A stretch of DNA of 64,000 nucleotides from Coriobacteriaceae bacterium (GCA_015062655.1 SUUG01000015.1:1-64000); one strand, 5' to 3'. Positions 9,266 through 18,764 are shown, counted from the first letter of the stretch. Notes: a model not told the origin generated them from the sequence alone. A program made the numbers and translations.

Positions 9266-10309
9266 TTGTTTTCACTGATGGACATGCTTTTCGGGCAGTA
9301 CGACGGCGACCTCGCCATCGACCTGGGGACCGCCAACACGCTCGTGAGCGTTCGCGACAAGGGCATCGTGCTCCGCGAGCCCTCGGTGGTCGCCATCGAC
9401 AAGAACGACGAGCGCATCCTCGCCGTGGGCCTCGAGGCCAAGCGCATGCTCGGCCGCACGCCCGGCAACATCGTCGCCGTCCGGCCGCTGAAGGACGGCG
9501 TCATCGCCGACTTCGACGTCACCGAGGCGATGCTGCGCTACTTCATCGACAAGGCATCTGACAAGCGCTACCCCTGGACGCCGCGCCCCCGCGTGGTGGT
9601 CTGCGTGCCCTCGGGCGTGACCTCCGTCGAGAAGCGCGCCGTCTTCGAGGCCACGATCTCAGCCGGTGCGCGCCAGGCCTACCTCATCGAGGAGCCCATG
9701 GCCGCCGCCATCGGCGCCGACCTGCCGGTCGAGGAGCCCACGGGCTCGATGGTCATCGACATCGGCGGCGGCACCACCGAGGTCGCCGTCATCGCGATGG
9801 GCGGCATCGTCGTGTCGCAGTCGATCCGCATCGCCGGTGACGAGTTCGACCAGGCGATCCTCACGCACGTGCGCGACGCCTACAATCTCGCGATCGGCGA
9901 GCGCACGGCCGAGGACATCAAGATCAAGGTGGGCTCGGCCGTCCCGCTCAAAGACGAGCTCGACGTCGAGGTCAACGGTCGCGACGTCATCTCGGGCCTA
10001 CCCAAGACCGTGCGCATCGAGAGCGAGGAGATCCGCCGCGCCCTCAACAAGCCGCTCGACGAGATGACCAAGGCCGTCAAGGACGCGCTCGACATGACCC
10101 CGCCCGACCTCGCCTCCGACCTCATGTACTACGGCATCCTGCTCACCGGCGGCGGCGCCATGCTCCGCGGCCTGGACGTGCGCCTGCGCGATGAGACGGG
10201 GGTCTCCGTCAACGTCAGCCCGACGGCCCTCGACAACGTCGTGAACGGGTGCGCGCGCGTGCTCGAGGCCAACGCCTTCGACGGCACGTTCGTTCAGAGC
10301 AACGCCTAA
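9266..10309 (+). CDS. mreB: Rod shape-determining protein MreB
   Basis: MreB is a bacterial actin that polymerises on the inner membrane face and guides lateral wall synthesis. The 347-residue protein shows the actin-fold ATP-binding blocks AIDLGTANTLV near the N-terminus, MVIDIGGGTTEVAVI in the middle, and the late LLTGGGAMLRGLD. The start is uncertain. TTG at 9266 has GGGAG 5 nt upstream. An upstream TTG (9254) or the ATG at 9278 would change only a few residues. It leads the block mreC-mreD-PBP2-rodA, the standard elongasome order. Confidence 0.96.
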   Translation: MFSLMDMLFGQYDGDLAIDLGTANTLVSVRDKGIVLREPSVVAIDKNDERILAVGLEAKRMLGRTPGNIVAVRPLKDGVIADFDVTEAMLRYFIDKASDKRYPWTPRPRVVVCVPSGVTSVEKRAVFEATISAGARQAYLIEEPMAAAIGADLPVEEPTGSMVIDIGGGTTEVAVIAMGGIVVSQSIRIAGDEFDQAILTHVRDAYNLAIGERTAEDIKIKVGSAVPLKDELDVEVNGRDVISGLPKTVRIESEEIRRALNKPLDEMTKAVKDALDMTPPDLASDLMYYGILLTGGGAMLRGLDVRLRDETGVSVNVSPTALDNVVNGCARVLEANAFDGTFVQSNA

Positions 10310-10322
10310 GGGGGCGCCTACC

Positions 10323-11309
10323 TTGGCGCGATCTTCGCTGGGCTCGTCACATCTGAACAATCGCCGTCCGAGCACGGGCTTCCGCGCGCTCATCGCCTGC
10401 GTGGTGGCGTCGGTGCTCCTGCTCACCTTCTATCTGCGCGAGGGGGAGGGCGGCCCCGTCCACCTCGTCCGCTCCGGGGTCTCGGTCGTCGCGACGCCCG
10501 TCCGCATCGTGGGCTCCGCCGTCGCCGCGCCCTTCGGCGCGGTGGGAAACGCCGTCGGGAACCTGACCGCCTCCGAGCAAAGCCTCACCGATCTCAAACG
10601 TGAGAACGCCGAGCTCACGGCCAAGGTGGCGGAGCTCTTTGAGGCGAGCGCCCAGGCCGATCGCCTGGAGGGCCTGCTCGGGTTGCGCTCCACCTACAGC
10701 CTCGAGTCCACGGCGGCCCGGATCATCGGCACCTCCTCCGATGCCTGGACCGCGACGGTCACCATCGACAAGGGCTCCTCCCAGGGGCTGGCCGTCGGCA
10801 TGCCGGTGTGCAACTCCGGCGGGGTGATCGGCCAGATCATCGAGGTGTCGCCCACGAGCTCCACCGTGCGGCTCATCACCGACGAGCAGTCGGGGGTCTC
10901 GGCGATGATCCAGAGCTCCCGCGCCCAGGGCATGCTCCAGGGCCAGCCCGACGGAAGCCTGCGCCTCGCCTACGTGCCGGCGGACGCCGAGGTCAGAAAC
11001 GGTGACATCGTCATCACCTCGGGGCTGGGCGGCGTCTTTCCCAAGGGCGTGCCCTTGGGCGTCGTGACCTCCGTCGAGCGCGCCGCGAACGCCAGCTACT
11101 ACACGATCGTCGTCCGCGCCCAGGCGACCGCTGAGAACAACGAGGAGATCCTCGTCATCACCTCGCTGACTGCCGACCAGGCGGCGAGCGCGGAGGAGGT
11201 CCGGGCCGCGAACAGCGCTCCGGCCGGCGGCACCGCCTCCGATGGGGACGGGCGGGTGCCGCCCGATCAGGGAAGCGCCGCCGCAGACGAGCAGACGGGA
11301 GGGGAGTGA
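10323..11309 (+). CDS. mreC: Rod shape-determining protein MreC
   Basis: MreC is the outer-face scaffold that links MreB to the wall enzymes. The 328-residue protein has one N-terminal membrane helix (about 18-38), a coiled coil (about 85-115, DLKRENAELTAKVAELFEA) and the paired beta-barrel domain typical of MreC. A Gly/Ser/Asp-rich tail of about 40 residues ends it. The start is TTG at 10323, 13 nt after the mreB stop, with a G-rich stretch (AAGGGGG) 7 nt upstream. Confidence 0.93.
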   Translation: MARSSLGSSHLNNRRPSTGFRALIACVVASVLLLTFYLREGEGGPVHLVRSGVSVVATPVRIVGSAVAAPFGAVGNAVGNLTASEQSLTDLKRENAELTAKVAELFEASAQADRLEGLLGLRSTYSLESTAARIIGTSSDAWTATVTIDKGSSQGLAVGMPVCNSGGVIGQIIEVSPTSSTVRLITDEQSGVSAMIQSSRAQGMLQGQPDGSLRLAYVPADAEVRNGDIVITSGLGGVFPKGVPLGVVTSVERAANASYYTIVVRAQATAENNEEILVITSLTADQAASAEEVRAANSAPAGGTASDGDGRVPPDQGSAAADEQTGGE

Positions 11310-11311
11310 GC

Positions 11312-11863
11312 ATGCCGACAGCGAATGAAGGGGCCCGCTCGGGCGCGCGCCGCCTGGCACCCGCCCTCATCGCCCTCCTGCTCCAGGTTGGGCTCGCTCC
11401 CCAGGTATCGATCCTCGGCGGGCGCTTCAACTTCCTCGTGGCCTTCGCCTGCGCGACGGCGCCGGGTCTCGCTCCCGGCCGGGCGGCCGGCCTCGGATTC
11501 GCCTGCGGGCTCGCCTTCGATCTCACGGCGAGCACGCCCGTCGGCCTGACCTCGTTGCTGCTCAGCGTCGCCTGCTTCGTGCTGTCCACCTCCACGCAGG
11601 GGATGGGCCTGGGCTTGAGCGCGGCCGGCGCGCGCCTCACCGGCGCGGGCATCGTCGCGGTGGAGCTCGCCTCCGGGATCGGCCTGCTGCTCATGGGCGT
11701 CGAGGGGGACGTCATCCGCGCCCTGCTCGTGCACGGGGTCGCCAGCTCGGCCCTGACGGTCCTCGCATCCCTGGCGTTCCTCAGGTTCGCGCCGACCGGT
11801 GACGCCGGGCGCGGGTTCTCGGCGCGCTCCCGCACCGGCAACCGCTACAAGGTGCTGAGGTAG
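11312..11863 (+). CDS. mreD: Rod shape-determining protein MreD
   Basis: A small hydrophobic protein of 183 residues with about five membrane segments, in the MreD position between mreC and PBP2. The sequence itself is poorly conserved, as is normal for MreD, so gene order carries much of the call. The ATG at 11312 has GGGAGGGGAG ending 5 nt upstream. A GTG two codons earlier overlaps the mreC stop and has no room for a ribosome binding site. Confidence 0.85.
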   Translation: MPTANEGARSGARRLAPALIALLLQVGLAPQVSILGGRFNFLVAFACATAPGLAPGRAAGLGFACGLAFDLTASTPVGLTSLLLSVACFVLSTSTQGMGLGLSAAGARLTGAGIVAVELASGIGLLLMGVEGDVIRALLVHGVASSALTVLASLAFLRFAPTGDAGRGFSARSRTGNRYKVLR

Positions 11864-11869
11864 GGCATC

Positions 11870-13924
11870 GTGGACGCTCAGCTGGTCGTCATCGTCGCGG
11901 GTGCGGTCCTCGCCCTCGCGATCATCGGTTCCCTCATCTTCCTGCGTGGGTACTCGGGCCGTTTCATCTTCGACACGAAGACCGGTACCCGCCCGCGGGC
12001 GACGGAGGGCCAGGGCAACACCGTGGACCTCTCGCTCAAGGGCCGCCTCAAGCTCCTGACCGTAGGCGTCGGCGCCGCGCTCGGCGCGCTCGCGGTGAAG
12101 CTGTGGAGCATGCAGATGGTCTCGGCCGACTACTACGAGGGGCTCGCCGAGCAGAACCGCACCCGCACCGTCACGACGGCGGCTCCCCGCGGCCGCATCC
12201 TCGACCGTGACGGCGTCGAGCTCGTGACGAACCGGCCGGCCCTCTCTCTCGCGGCCTACCGCGACCTCGCCGACGACCCCCTCGTCGTGCGCCATCTCGC
12301 GAACCTGCTCGGCGTGCCCTACATCTCGGTCATGAGGAGCATCCTGGACTACAACCAGAGCGCCCAGAGCCTGCACACGATCGCCGTCGACGTGCGCCGC
12401 TCCACGGTCGCCTACATCGAGGAGCATCCCGCCGAGTTCGAGGGGGTGCACGTCGTGGAGGGGACCGAGCGCTCCTACCCCCACGGCACGCTCGCCTGCC
12501 ACCTGCTCGGCTACACCGGGACCATCACACAGGAGCAGCTGAAGGCCCAGCGCGAGGCCGCCGACGAGGGGCGGAACTCCTCGGGCTCGGTGGTGTACGA
12601 GTCGGGCGACATCGTCGGCCAGGCCGGCGTCGAGCTGCAGTACGAGAACCTCCTCCAGGGCATCCGCGGCGAGCGGACCGTCCGCGTCGACTCGGGCGGC
12701 ACCGTCGTGGCCGAGGCCGGGGAGGTGCCGGGCAGCGCCGGCTCCGACATCAAGCTCACCATCTCCTTGAAGATCCAGCAGGCCTGCGAGGAGGCCATCC
12801 AGCTCGGCATCGAGGCCGCGAAGCGAGCCGGCGACGCGGCCGACGCGGGCGCGTGCATCTGCATGGACGTGACGAACGGCGAGATCCTCGGCATGGCGAG
12901 CTTCCCCACCTTCGATCCGTCGGTCTTCATCGGCGGCGTCTCGAACGCCGACTGGTCGGTCCTGAACAGCGAGGAGGCCGGCACCCCCATGGTCAACCGC
13001 GCCATCTCGGGCCAGTACATGTCGGCCTCGACGATCAAGGCGCTCTCGTCTTTGGCCGCGCTCGAGTTCGGCACCTACACCGCGACGCAGACGACGAACT
13101 GCGTGGGCTGGTGGACGGGGCTGGGGGAGAGTGCCGGCAAATGGTGCTACAACCACGCGGGCCACGGGATCCAGGACCTGCGCCTGGGGATCGTGAACTC
13201 CTGCGACTCGGTGTTCTACGACATCGGCAAGGCGTTCTACTACTCCGAGGACGCCAAGGACGGCCTGCAGACCGTCTTCAAGCGCTGGGGGCTCGGATCG
13301 GCCTGCGGCATCGACCTGCCGGGCGAGGCCGAGGGGCGCGTGCCCGACGCCGCCTGGAAGCGCGAGTACTTCTCCAACTGGTCGGAAGGGGACCGCGCCT
13401 GGAACCCCGGTGACGAGCTCAACATCGTGATCGGCCAAGGCGACATCCTCGTGACCCCGCTCCAGATGGCGTCCGTCTACGCGGGCGTGGGCATGGGCGG
13501 GGTGGAGTACGTGCCGCACGTCTTCCTCTCGGCGGTCGCGCGCGACGGCGAGGGGACCGCGGTCAGCTACGAGCCGCGCGAGCGCCTGCGCGCCGAGGTC
13601 CATGCCGACGCCGACCTCGCCCTCGTGCGCAGCGGCCTGGAGGGCGTGATCTACGAGGAGACCGACTCCATCACGCGCCATTTCAGGGACCTGCCCGTCC
13701 GCGTGGCCGGCAAGACCGGCACCGGCGAGAAGGAGGGCAAGGACGACTTCGGCTGGTTCGTAGCCTATGCGCCGGCAGACGAGCCGAAGTACGTCGTCTC
13801 CGTCCTCATCGAGCAGGGCGGGTTCGGCTCGGTTTCGGCGCTTCCGGCGCTCAGGCACGTCCTCGGGGCGCTGTACGACGCACCCGACACGGCCGCCTAC
13901 GTCGGCGGCGACCAGACGAGATAG
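11870..13924 (+). CDS. mrdA: Penicillin-binding protein 2 (elongation transpeptidase)
   Basis: This membrane-anchored D,D-transpeptidase cross-links peptidoglycan during elongation as the partner of RodA. The 684-residue protein has an N-terminal membrane helix (about 4-26) and a second hydrophobic stretch near 65-85, then the PBP dimerisation domain. The transpeptidase motifs follow: STIK with active-site Ser387 and Lys390, SCD at 444-446 in the SxN position, and KTGTG from Lys615. SCD rather than SxN is usual in this subgroup. The start is GTG at 11870, 6 nt after mreD. Confidence 0.94.
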   Translation: MDAQLVVIVAGAVLALAIIGSLIFLRGYSGRFIFDTKTGTRPRATEGQGNTVDLSLKGRLKLLTVGVGAALGALAVKLWSMQMVSADYYEGLAEQNRTRTVTTAAPRGRILDRDGVELVTNRPALSLAAYRDLADDPLVVRHLANLLGVPYISVMRSILDYNQSAQSLHTIAVDVRRSTVAYIEEHPAEFEGVHVVEGTERSYPHGTLACHLLGYTGTITQEQLKAQREAADEGRNSSGSVVYESGDIVGQAGVELQYENLLQGIRGERTVRVDSGGTVVAEAGEVPGSAGSDIKLTISLKIQQACEEAIQLGIEAAKRAGDAADAGACICMDVTNGEILGMASFPTFDPSVFIGGVSNADWSVLNSEEAGTPMVNRAISGQYMSASTIKALSSLAALEFGTYTATQTTNCVGWWTGLGESAGKWCYNHAGHGIQDLRLGIVNSCDSVFYDIGKAFYYSEDAKDGLQTVFKRWGLGSACGIDLPGEAEGRVPDAAWKREYFSNWSEGDRAWNPGDELNIVIGQGDILVTPLQMASVYAGVGMGGVEYVPHVFLSAVARDGEGTAVSYEPRERLRAEVHADADLALVRSGLEGVIYEETDSITRHFRDLPVRVAGKTGTGEKEGKDDFGWFVAYAPADEPKYVVSVLIEQGGFGSVSALPALRHVLGALYDAPDTAAYVGGDQTR

Positions 13925-13936
13925 GAGGGGAGGGTC

Positions 13937-15124
13937 ATGCCTGCCAACGAGCGGCGCATCAAGCGCATCAACAAGAAGATGGGGGCGGGGCGCGGGTCGC
14001 TGTCCCAGGCGGTGAACATACCGGTTCTGGCCGCGACCCTCGCGCTCATCCTCTTCGGCTGTCTCGCGGTCTGGAGCGCCTCGCTCACGATCTCGGTCGC
14101 CTCCTTCCCGCGGCACCTGTTCGGCATCGTCTTGGGGCTCGCGGTGGGGGCCCTCATGTGGCGCATCGACTTCAGGGCGCTCGGCAACCTCTCGACGGCC
14201 CTGCTCGTCATCGACCTGATCGTGATCTTCATGCCCTTCATCCCCGGGCTTTCCTACCGCGCGAACGGCCTCACGGGATGGATCCGCGTCCCCCTCATCG
14301 GCCTGACCTTCCAGCCCGTCGAGCTCGCGAAGATCGTCACGGCCTTCTTCATGGCGAGCCTCGGCGCCCAGTACCACGGCCATATCGACACGGTGCGCGA
14401 CTACGCCAAGCTCTGCGGCATGCTCGCGATCCCCTTCGGCGCGGTCGTCGTCGCCGGCGACCTCGGCAGCGGGCTGGTCGTCTTCATGGGCGGCGTGGCG
14501 ATCATCTGCATGAGCGGCCCGCGGCGCGAGTGGGTGCTCTCGACGATCGCGATCCTCATCGGCTTCGTGTCGCTTCTGCTCGCCGCCGACTCGGTCTTCG
14601 ACAGCCTGCTCGGCCACGATGTCCTGATCAAGCAGTACCAGATGAACCGCCTGCTCGTCTTCCTCGACCCCACGGCCGACACCTCGGGCGCGGGCTACAA
14701 CCTCATGCAGTCGCTCATCGCCGTGGGTTCGGGGGGCTTTTTCGGCAAGGGGATCGGGCACGCGACCCAGTCGGGGCAGGGGTTCCTCCCCGAGGCCCAC
14801 ACCGACTTCATGTTCGCCCTGCTCTCGGAGACCTTCGGCTTCCTCGGCGCGGCGATCCTGCTCATCCTGTTCGCGGTCCTGATCTTCTCCACCATCCGCG
14901 TGGTGCACCGCTCCGACTCACTCTTCCTCAAGCTCGTCGGCGTGGGTATCATCGGGATGTGGACGTTCCAGATCTTCGAGAACATCGGCATGTGCATCGG
15001 GCTCATGCCGATCACGGGTATCCCCCTGCCGTTCATCAGCTTCGGGTCGAGTTCCATGATCATGCAGTGCGCGACGGTCGGGATCGTCCAGTCGATCTGG
15101 CGCACGCGCAGCAAGGCCGCCTGA
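13937..15124 (+). CDS. rodA: SEDS-family glycan polymerase RodA
   Basis: RodA polymerises lipid II into glycan strands for lateral wall growth, together with PBP2. The 395-residue protein has about ten membrane segments, the SEDS signature GWIRVPLIGLTFQPVELAKI, and the late GLMPITGIPLPFISFGSSSM, both typical of RodA/FtsW. Its place directly after PBP2 favours RodA over FtsW. The ATG at 13937 is preceded by AGGAGGGGAGGG. The N-terminal 30 residues are basic and cytoplasmic. Confidence 0.94.
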   Translation: MPANERRIKRINKKMGAGRGSLSQAVNIPVLAATLALILFGCLAVWSASLTISVASFPRHLFGIVLGLAVGALMWRIDFRALGNLSTALLVIDLIVIFMPFIPGLSYRANGLTGWIRVPLIGLTFQPVELAKIVTAFFMASLGAQYHGHIDTVRDYAKLCGMLAIPFGAVVVAGDLGSGLVVFMGGVAIICMSGPRREWVLSTIAILIGFVSLLLAADSVFDSLLGHDVLIKQYQMNRLLVFLDPTADTSGAGYNLMQSLIAVGSGGFFGKGIGHATQSGQGFLPEAHTDFMFALLSETFGFLGAAILLILFAVLIFSTIRVVHRSDSLFLKLVGVGIIGMWTFQIFENIGMCIGLMPITGIPLPFISFGSSSMIMQCATVGIVQSIWRTRSKAA

Positions 15125-15146
15125 TCCGCCTGCGGGCGGATCTTCG
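15123..15146 (+). terminator. Possible terminator after rodA
   Basis: GATCCGCC (15123-15130) pairs perfectly with GGCGGATC (15135-15142) around a 4-nt loop, starting inside the rodA stop codon. The tail TTCGTC is poor in T, so termination may be partial. Confidence 0.45.
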
Positions 15147-15169
15147 TCAACACCACAGAAAGGATCGTC

Positions 15170-16081
15170 ATGCGCATTCCCTTCGATGCCATCGCCGGGG
15201 CCCTGAAGGTCCTGCCCTCCGCCAAGAAAGACGTCGACGTGCCCGTCCGCGTGGGCGTGTTCGTGGACGCCGGCGCCCCCGCCTCCCTTATCGAGCTCGT
15301 CCGCACCGCCTTCGTGCCCCAGGCCACCTCGGGGCTCGTCCGGGTCGAGCGCATCGGCGAGGCCCCGATCCACGTGAAGGCCGACACCGACCTGGCGATC
15401 GTCATCGCCGGCGGCTCCGAGCGCCTGCGCGGCGCCGTCCAGGAGGTCGTCGTGGGCGGCGCGCCCACCGTCGTGCTCGCCGAGGAGGCGGCCCAGGCGC
15501 CCTTCATCACCGAGGACACGCCCGTGTTGGGGCTTGTGGCCGGGACGGACGCCGAGCGCCTGCGCGACGATCTGGCCCGCTGGATCATGGCCCGCGTCGA
15601 CAAGCAGCAGGCCTTCGCCGCGAACTTCCCCATCCTGCGCACCGCGGCCGCCGCGGGCGTCATCCGGCAGGCCGCGCTCGGCAACGCCCTCACCGGCGCG
15701 CTCGTGATCATCCCGGGCGCCGACTTCCCGGTCATGACGCTCGCGCAGCTCGGCATGATGGCGCAGCTCGCGCTCATCTACGGCAAGCCCGTCCACCCCG
15801 AGCGCGGCTACGAGGCGGCCGGCGTGGTCCTCGCGGGCCTGGCGGTCCGCGCGCTCGCGCGGCGCGTCGCGCAGCAGGCGGGACCCGCGGCGTTCGCCGT
15901 CAAGGCCGTGGCGGGCGGCGCCGGGACCTACGCCATGGGTCTGGCCCTCACCGAGCTCTACCGTCGCGATGTCGATTACGCCCCCGTGAACGGCGCTGTC
16001 GCCTCCGCGGTCCGCACGGCCCGCGACGCCTTCGCGGGCATCACGGGCGGCGCGCACGCCCCCGCCGGGGAGCGCGCGTGA
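15170..16081 (+). CDS. DUF697-like protein without a GTPase domain
   Basis: Function is unknown. The C-terminal 150 residues of this 303-residue protein resemble DUF697, a helical membrane-associated domain usually attached to Era-like GTPases. The stretch includes ALVIIPGADFPVMTLAQL, MMAQLALIYGK and VLAGLAVRALARRV. The N-terminal half has alternating beta/alpha patterns but no P-loop or NKxD motif. The call is from pattern recognition and is moderate. It lies 45 nt after rodA, and its stop overlaps the GTG of the radical-SAM gene, so it could be read with either neighbour. An AAAGGA site precedes the ATG. Confidence 0.6.
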   Translation: MRIPFDAIAGALKVLPSAKKDVDVPVRVGVFVDAGAPASLIELVRTAFVPQATSGLVRVERIGEAPIHVKADTDLAIVIAGGSERLRGAVQEVVVGGAPTVVLAEEAAQAPFITEDTPVLGLVAGTDAERLRDDLARWIMARVDKQQAFAANFPILRTAAAAGVIRQAALGNALTGALVIIPGADFPVMTLAQLGMMAQLALIYGKPVHPERGYEAAGVVLAGLAVRALARRVAQQAGPAAFAVKAVAGGAGTYAMGLALTELYRRDVDYAPVNGAVASAVRTARDAFAGITGGAHAPAGERA

Positions 16082-17958
16082 CGCGGGCCGTCTACCGCGA
16101 TCGCTTCGACGAGATCGAGCCCCTGCTGGGGCGCGTCGAGAAGCCGAGCCGCTATATCGACCACGAGTGGGGGACGGCCTCCAAGGCGGAGGCCTCCCTG
16201 CGCTGCTGTTTGATCTACCCCGACGTCTACGAGGTGGGCCTGCCGAACCAGGGCATCGCGATCCTCTACCGCATCCTGAACGCCCAGGAGGGGATCTCCT
16301 GCGAGCGCGGCTACCTGCCGTGGGTGGACATGGCCGACGAGATGCGGGCGGCCGGCGTGCCGCTGCTGTCGCTCGAGGGCGCCGCCCCCGTCGCCTCCTT
16401 CGACATCGTGGGGTTCCATATCCCGCATGAGATGGCCGCGACCAACTACCTTGAGGCGCTCGACCTCGCGGACATCCCGCTGCACGCGAGCGATCGCGGC
16501 GAGGACGACCCCATCGTGATCGCGGGCGGCCCCTCGGTCTACAACCCCGAGCCGCTCGCCCCCTTCATCGACGCGTTTTTGATCGGCGAGGGCGAGGAGT
16601 CCATCGTCGAGGTCTGCCGGGCGCACGAGCGCCTGCGCGACGCGGGCGCCTCGCGCGAGGAGATCCTGCGCGGCCTGGCCCGGGTGAGCGGCACCTACGT
16701 GCCGGCCCTCTACGAGGTCCGCCACGGCGAGGGCGCGACCGAGCACGGATACACGGTGCCGCGGGCGGGGGAGGACGTGCCGGCGCGCGTCCTCAAGCGC
16801 GTGGTCGCCGACTTCGGCGCCACCGACGCGCTCACCCAGTCCATCGTGCCCTACGCCCAGCTCGTGCACGACCGCCTCTCCATCGAGGTGCTGCGCGGCT
16901 GCGCCCGCGGCTGCCGCTTCTGCCAGGCCGGCATCACCTACCGCCCGGTCCGCGAGCGCACGCCCGACCAGGTGGTCTCCGCCGTCGCGCGCGGGCTCGC
17001 CGAGACGGGCTATGACGAGGTGTCGCTGACCTCGCTCTCCACGACCGACCACTCCCGCTGCCGCCAGATCCTGCGTCGCCTCAACCGCGGCCTCGAGGGC
17101 ACGGGCGCGTCGGTCTCCATCCCCTCGCAGCGCCTCGACTCCTTCGGCGTCGACATGGCGCTCGAGGTCGCCGGCGACAAGAAGGGCGGCCTCACCTTCG
17201 CCCCCGAGGCGGGCAGCCAGCGCCTGCGCGACGTCATCAACAAGAACGTCACCGAGGAGGACCTCGACCGCGCCGCGAAGGCCGCTTTCGAGGCGGGCTG
17301 GAACCGCATGAAGCTCTACTTCATGATGGGGCTTCCCGGCGAGACCGACGAGGACGTCGTGGCCATCGCGCGCCTCGCCGACCACGTGCTCGAGCTCGGG
17401 CGCTCCGTCGTCCCGAGGGCGCGGCGCGGGAGCATCTCGGTGTCGGTGTCGGTGTCGGTCTTCATCCCCAAGTCGCACACCCCCTTCCAGTGGTGCGCGC
17501 AGCTCGACTACGACGAGGTGCGCCGCCGCCAGAAGCTGCTCGTCTCGAGCGTGGAGAACCGCGCCGTGCGCGTGCACTACCACGATGCGTCCACCTCGCT
17601 CATCGAGGCCGTCCTGTCGCGCATGGGCCGCGACGCCGCCCCGCTGATCGAGGGGGCGTGGCGCCGCGGCCAGCGCTTCGACGCCTGGTCGGAGCAGTTC
17701 TCGCTGGAGCGCTGGGAGGAGGCGGCCGCCGAGCTCGGGCTCGACCTCATCAAGATCGCGCACACGCCCTACGAGCTGGACGCGCGCCTTCCCTGGGAGC
17801 ATGTGAGCCCGGGCGTGTCGGCGGGGTTCCTCAAGCGCGAGTACCGCCGCGCCCTCGAGGGGAAGACGACCGCCGACTGCACCTTCACCTCCTGCACGGG
17901 CTGCGGGATCTGCCAGGCCCTCTTTGTCGACAACGTCTTGGTGGGTGATCGCGCATGA
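16078..17958 (+). CDS. Radical-SAM protein with B12-binding-like domain (TIGR03960 type)
   Basis: This is a 626-residue radical S-adenosylmethionine enzyme of unproven reaction. An N-terminal cobalamin-binding-like region (about 30-190; DVYEVGLPNQGIAILYRIL, VIAGGPSVYNPEPLAPF) precedes the radical-SAM core, whose cluster motif CARGCRFC has Cys275, Cys279 and Cys282. The C-terminal end carries an extra cysteine cluster, CTFTSCTGCGIC, which could hold a second Fe-S centre. In many Firmicutes this protein is fused to the DUF2344 domain. Here DUF2344 is a separate gene overlapping by 4 nt (ATGA). The GTG start overlaps the DUF697 stop and has GGGGAG upstream. Confidence 0.85.
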   Translation: MTRAVYRDRFDEIEPLLGRVEKPSRYIDHEWGTASKAEASLRCCLIYPDVYEVGLPNQGIAILYRILNAQEGISCERGYLPWVDMADEMRAAGVPLLSLEGAAPVASFDIVGFHIPHEMAATNYLEALDLADIPLHASDRGEDDPIVIAGGPSVYNPEPLAPFIDAFLIGEGEESIVEVCRAHERLRDAGASREEILRGLARVSGTYVPALYEVRHGEGATEHGYTVPRAGEDVPARVLKRVVADFGATDALTQSIVPYAQLVHDRLSIEVLRGCARGCRFCQAGITYRPVRERTPDQVVSAVARGLAETGYDEVSLTSLSTTDHSRCRQILRRLNRGLEGTGASVSIPSQRLDSFGVDMALEVAGDKKGGLTFAPEAGSQRLRDVINKNVTEEDLDRAAKAAFEAGWNRMKLYFMMGLPGETDEDVVAIARLADHVLELGRSVVPRARRGSISVSVSVSVFIPKSHTPFQWCAQLDYDEVRRRQKLLVSSVENRAVRVHYHDASTSLIEAVLSRMGRDAAPLIEGAWRRGQRFDAWSEQFSLERWEEAAAELGLDLIKIAHTPYELDARLPWEHVSPGVSAGFLKREYRRALEGKTTADCTFTSCTGCGICQALFVDNVLVGDRA

Positions 17959-18764
17959 CCCCAAGCTCCCCCGCGCAGCCCCTGGAGCAGACCCTCTTCC
18001 GCCTGCGCGTGCGCTACGCCAAGCGGGGCCGCCTCGCCTACCTCGGGCACCTCGAGGTGATCCACACGATCGACCGCGCGATCAGGCGGGCTGGCCTGCC
18101 GTTCGCGGTCACGCAGGGGTTCTCTCCGCATATGCGCGTCGGCTTCTCGAGCGCGCTGCCGGTGGGCACCTCCTCGTCGTGCGAGTGGTTCGACCTCTTC
18201 CTCACCGAGCTCGTGCCCGCCCCTGAGGCGCTCGAGCGGCTCAAACGCGCGACGGCGGCCGACCTCGCGCCCGACCAGGCGGGCTACGTCGAGGTGCGCC
18301 GCCTTGCGCTCACGGCCGAGATCGGGCGCATCGGCTACCGCGTGGAGCTCCTCGCGGCCCCCGGGGTCGCGGCAGACGCGCCCGCGATCTCGTCGGCGCT
18401 CGAGGAGGTGCGCGCGGCCGGGGCGATCCCGTACCGGCGCGGCAAGAAGGAGAAGGTCCTCGACCTCGACCGCTCGCTCGCTGCCGCCGCGGTGGCCCAG
18501 GCGGGCGCGGCCGTCGTGCTCGACCTCGACACGCGCGCCGACAACGACGGGTCGCTGCGTCCTGAGATCCTGATCGCCGCGCTCGACCGCAGCCTGCGGG
18601 GCAGCGACGAGCCGATCGTCTCCACCGGCATCCAGGACCTCGCGGCCTTCGAGCGCTACCGCGTGGAGCGGACCTTCCAGGGGATCGAGGACGACGCGGG
18701 CGCCCTCACCGACCCGCTCGGCGCCCCAGGTCCCACATGCGGCGAGGTTGTGATCGCCTCGTAG
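17955..18764 (+). CDS. DUF2344 (TIGR03936) radical-SAM-linked protein
   Basis: This 269-residue protein matches the radical-SAM-linked DUF2344 family, with the N-terminal signature FRLRVRYAKRGRLAYLGHLE and GFSPHMRVGFSSALPVG. The family is nearly always fused or adjacent to the radical-SAM protein encoded just upstream, and the ATGA overlap implies coupled translation and probably a complex. The reaction is not known. The last residues run to within 20 nt of the rplU promoter. Confidence 0.85.
   Translation: MTPSSPAQPLEQTLFRLRVRYAKRGRLAYLGHLEVIHTIDRAIRRAGLPFAVTQGFSPHMRVGFSSALPVGTSSSCEWFDLFLTELVPAPEALERLKRATAADLAPDQAGYVEVRRLALTAEIGRIGYRVELLAAPGVAADAPAISSALEEVRAAGAIPYRRGKKEKVLDLDRSLAAAAVAQAGAAVVLDLDTRADNDGSLRPEILIAALDRSLRGSDEPIVSTGIQDLAAFERYRVERTFQGIEDDAGALTDPLGAPGPTCGEVVIAS

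Noticed and set aside
11267..14908. A 1213-codon open frame on the minus strand opposite mreC to rodA
   Set aside because: It lies opposite five well-supported genes and is a low-complexity Arg/Gly/His/Glu string, as expected from the antisense frame of GC-rich codons. The same applies to other long antisense frames in the window.
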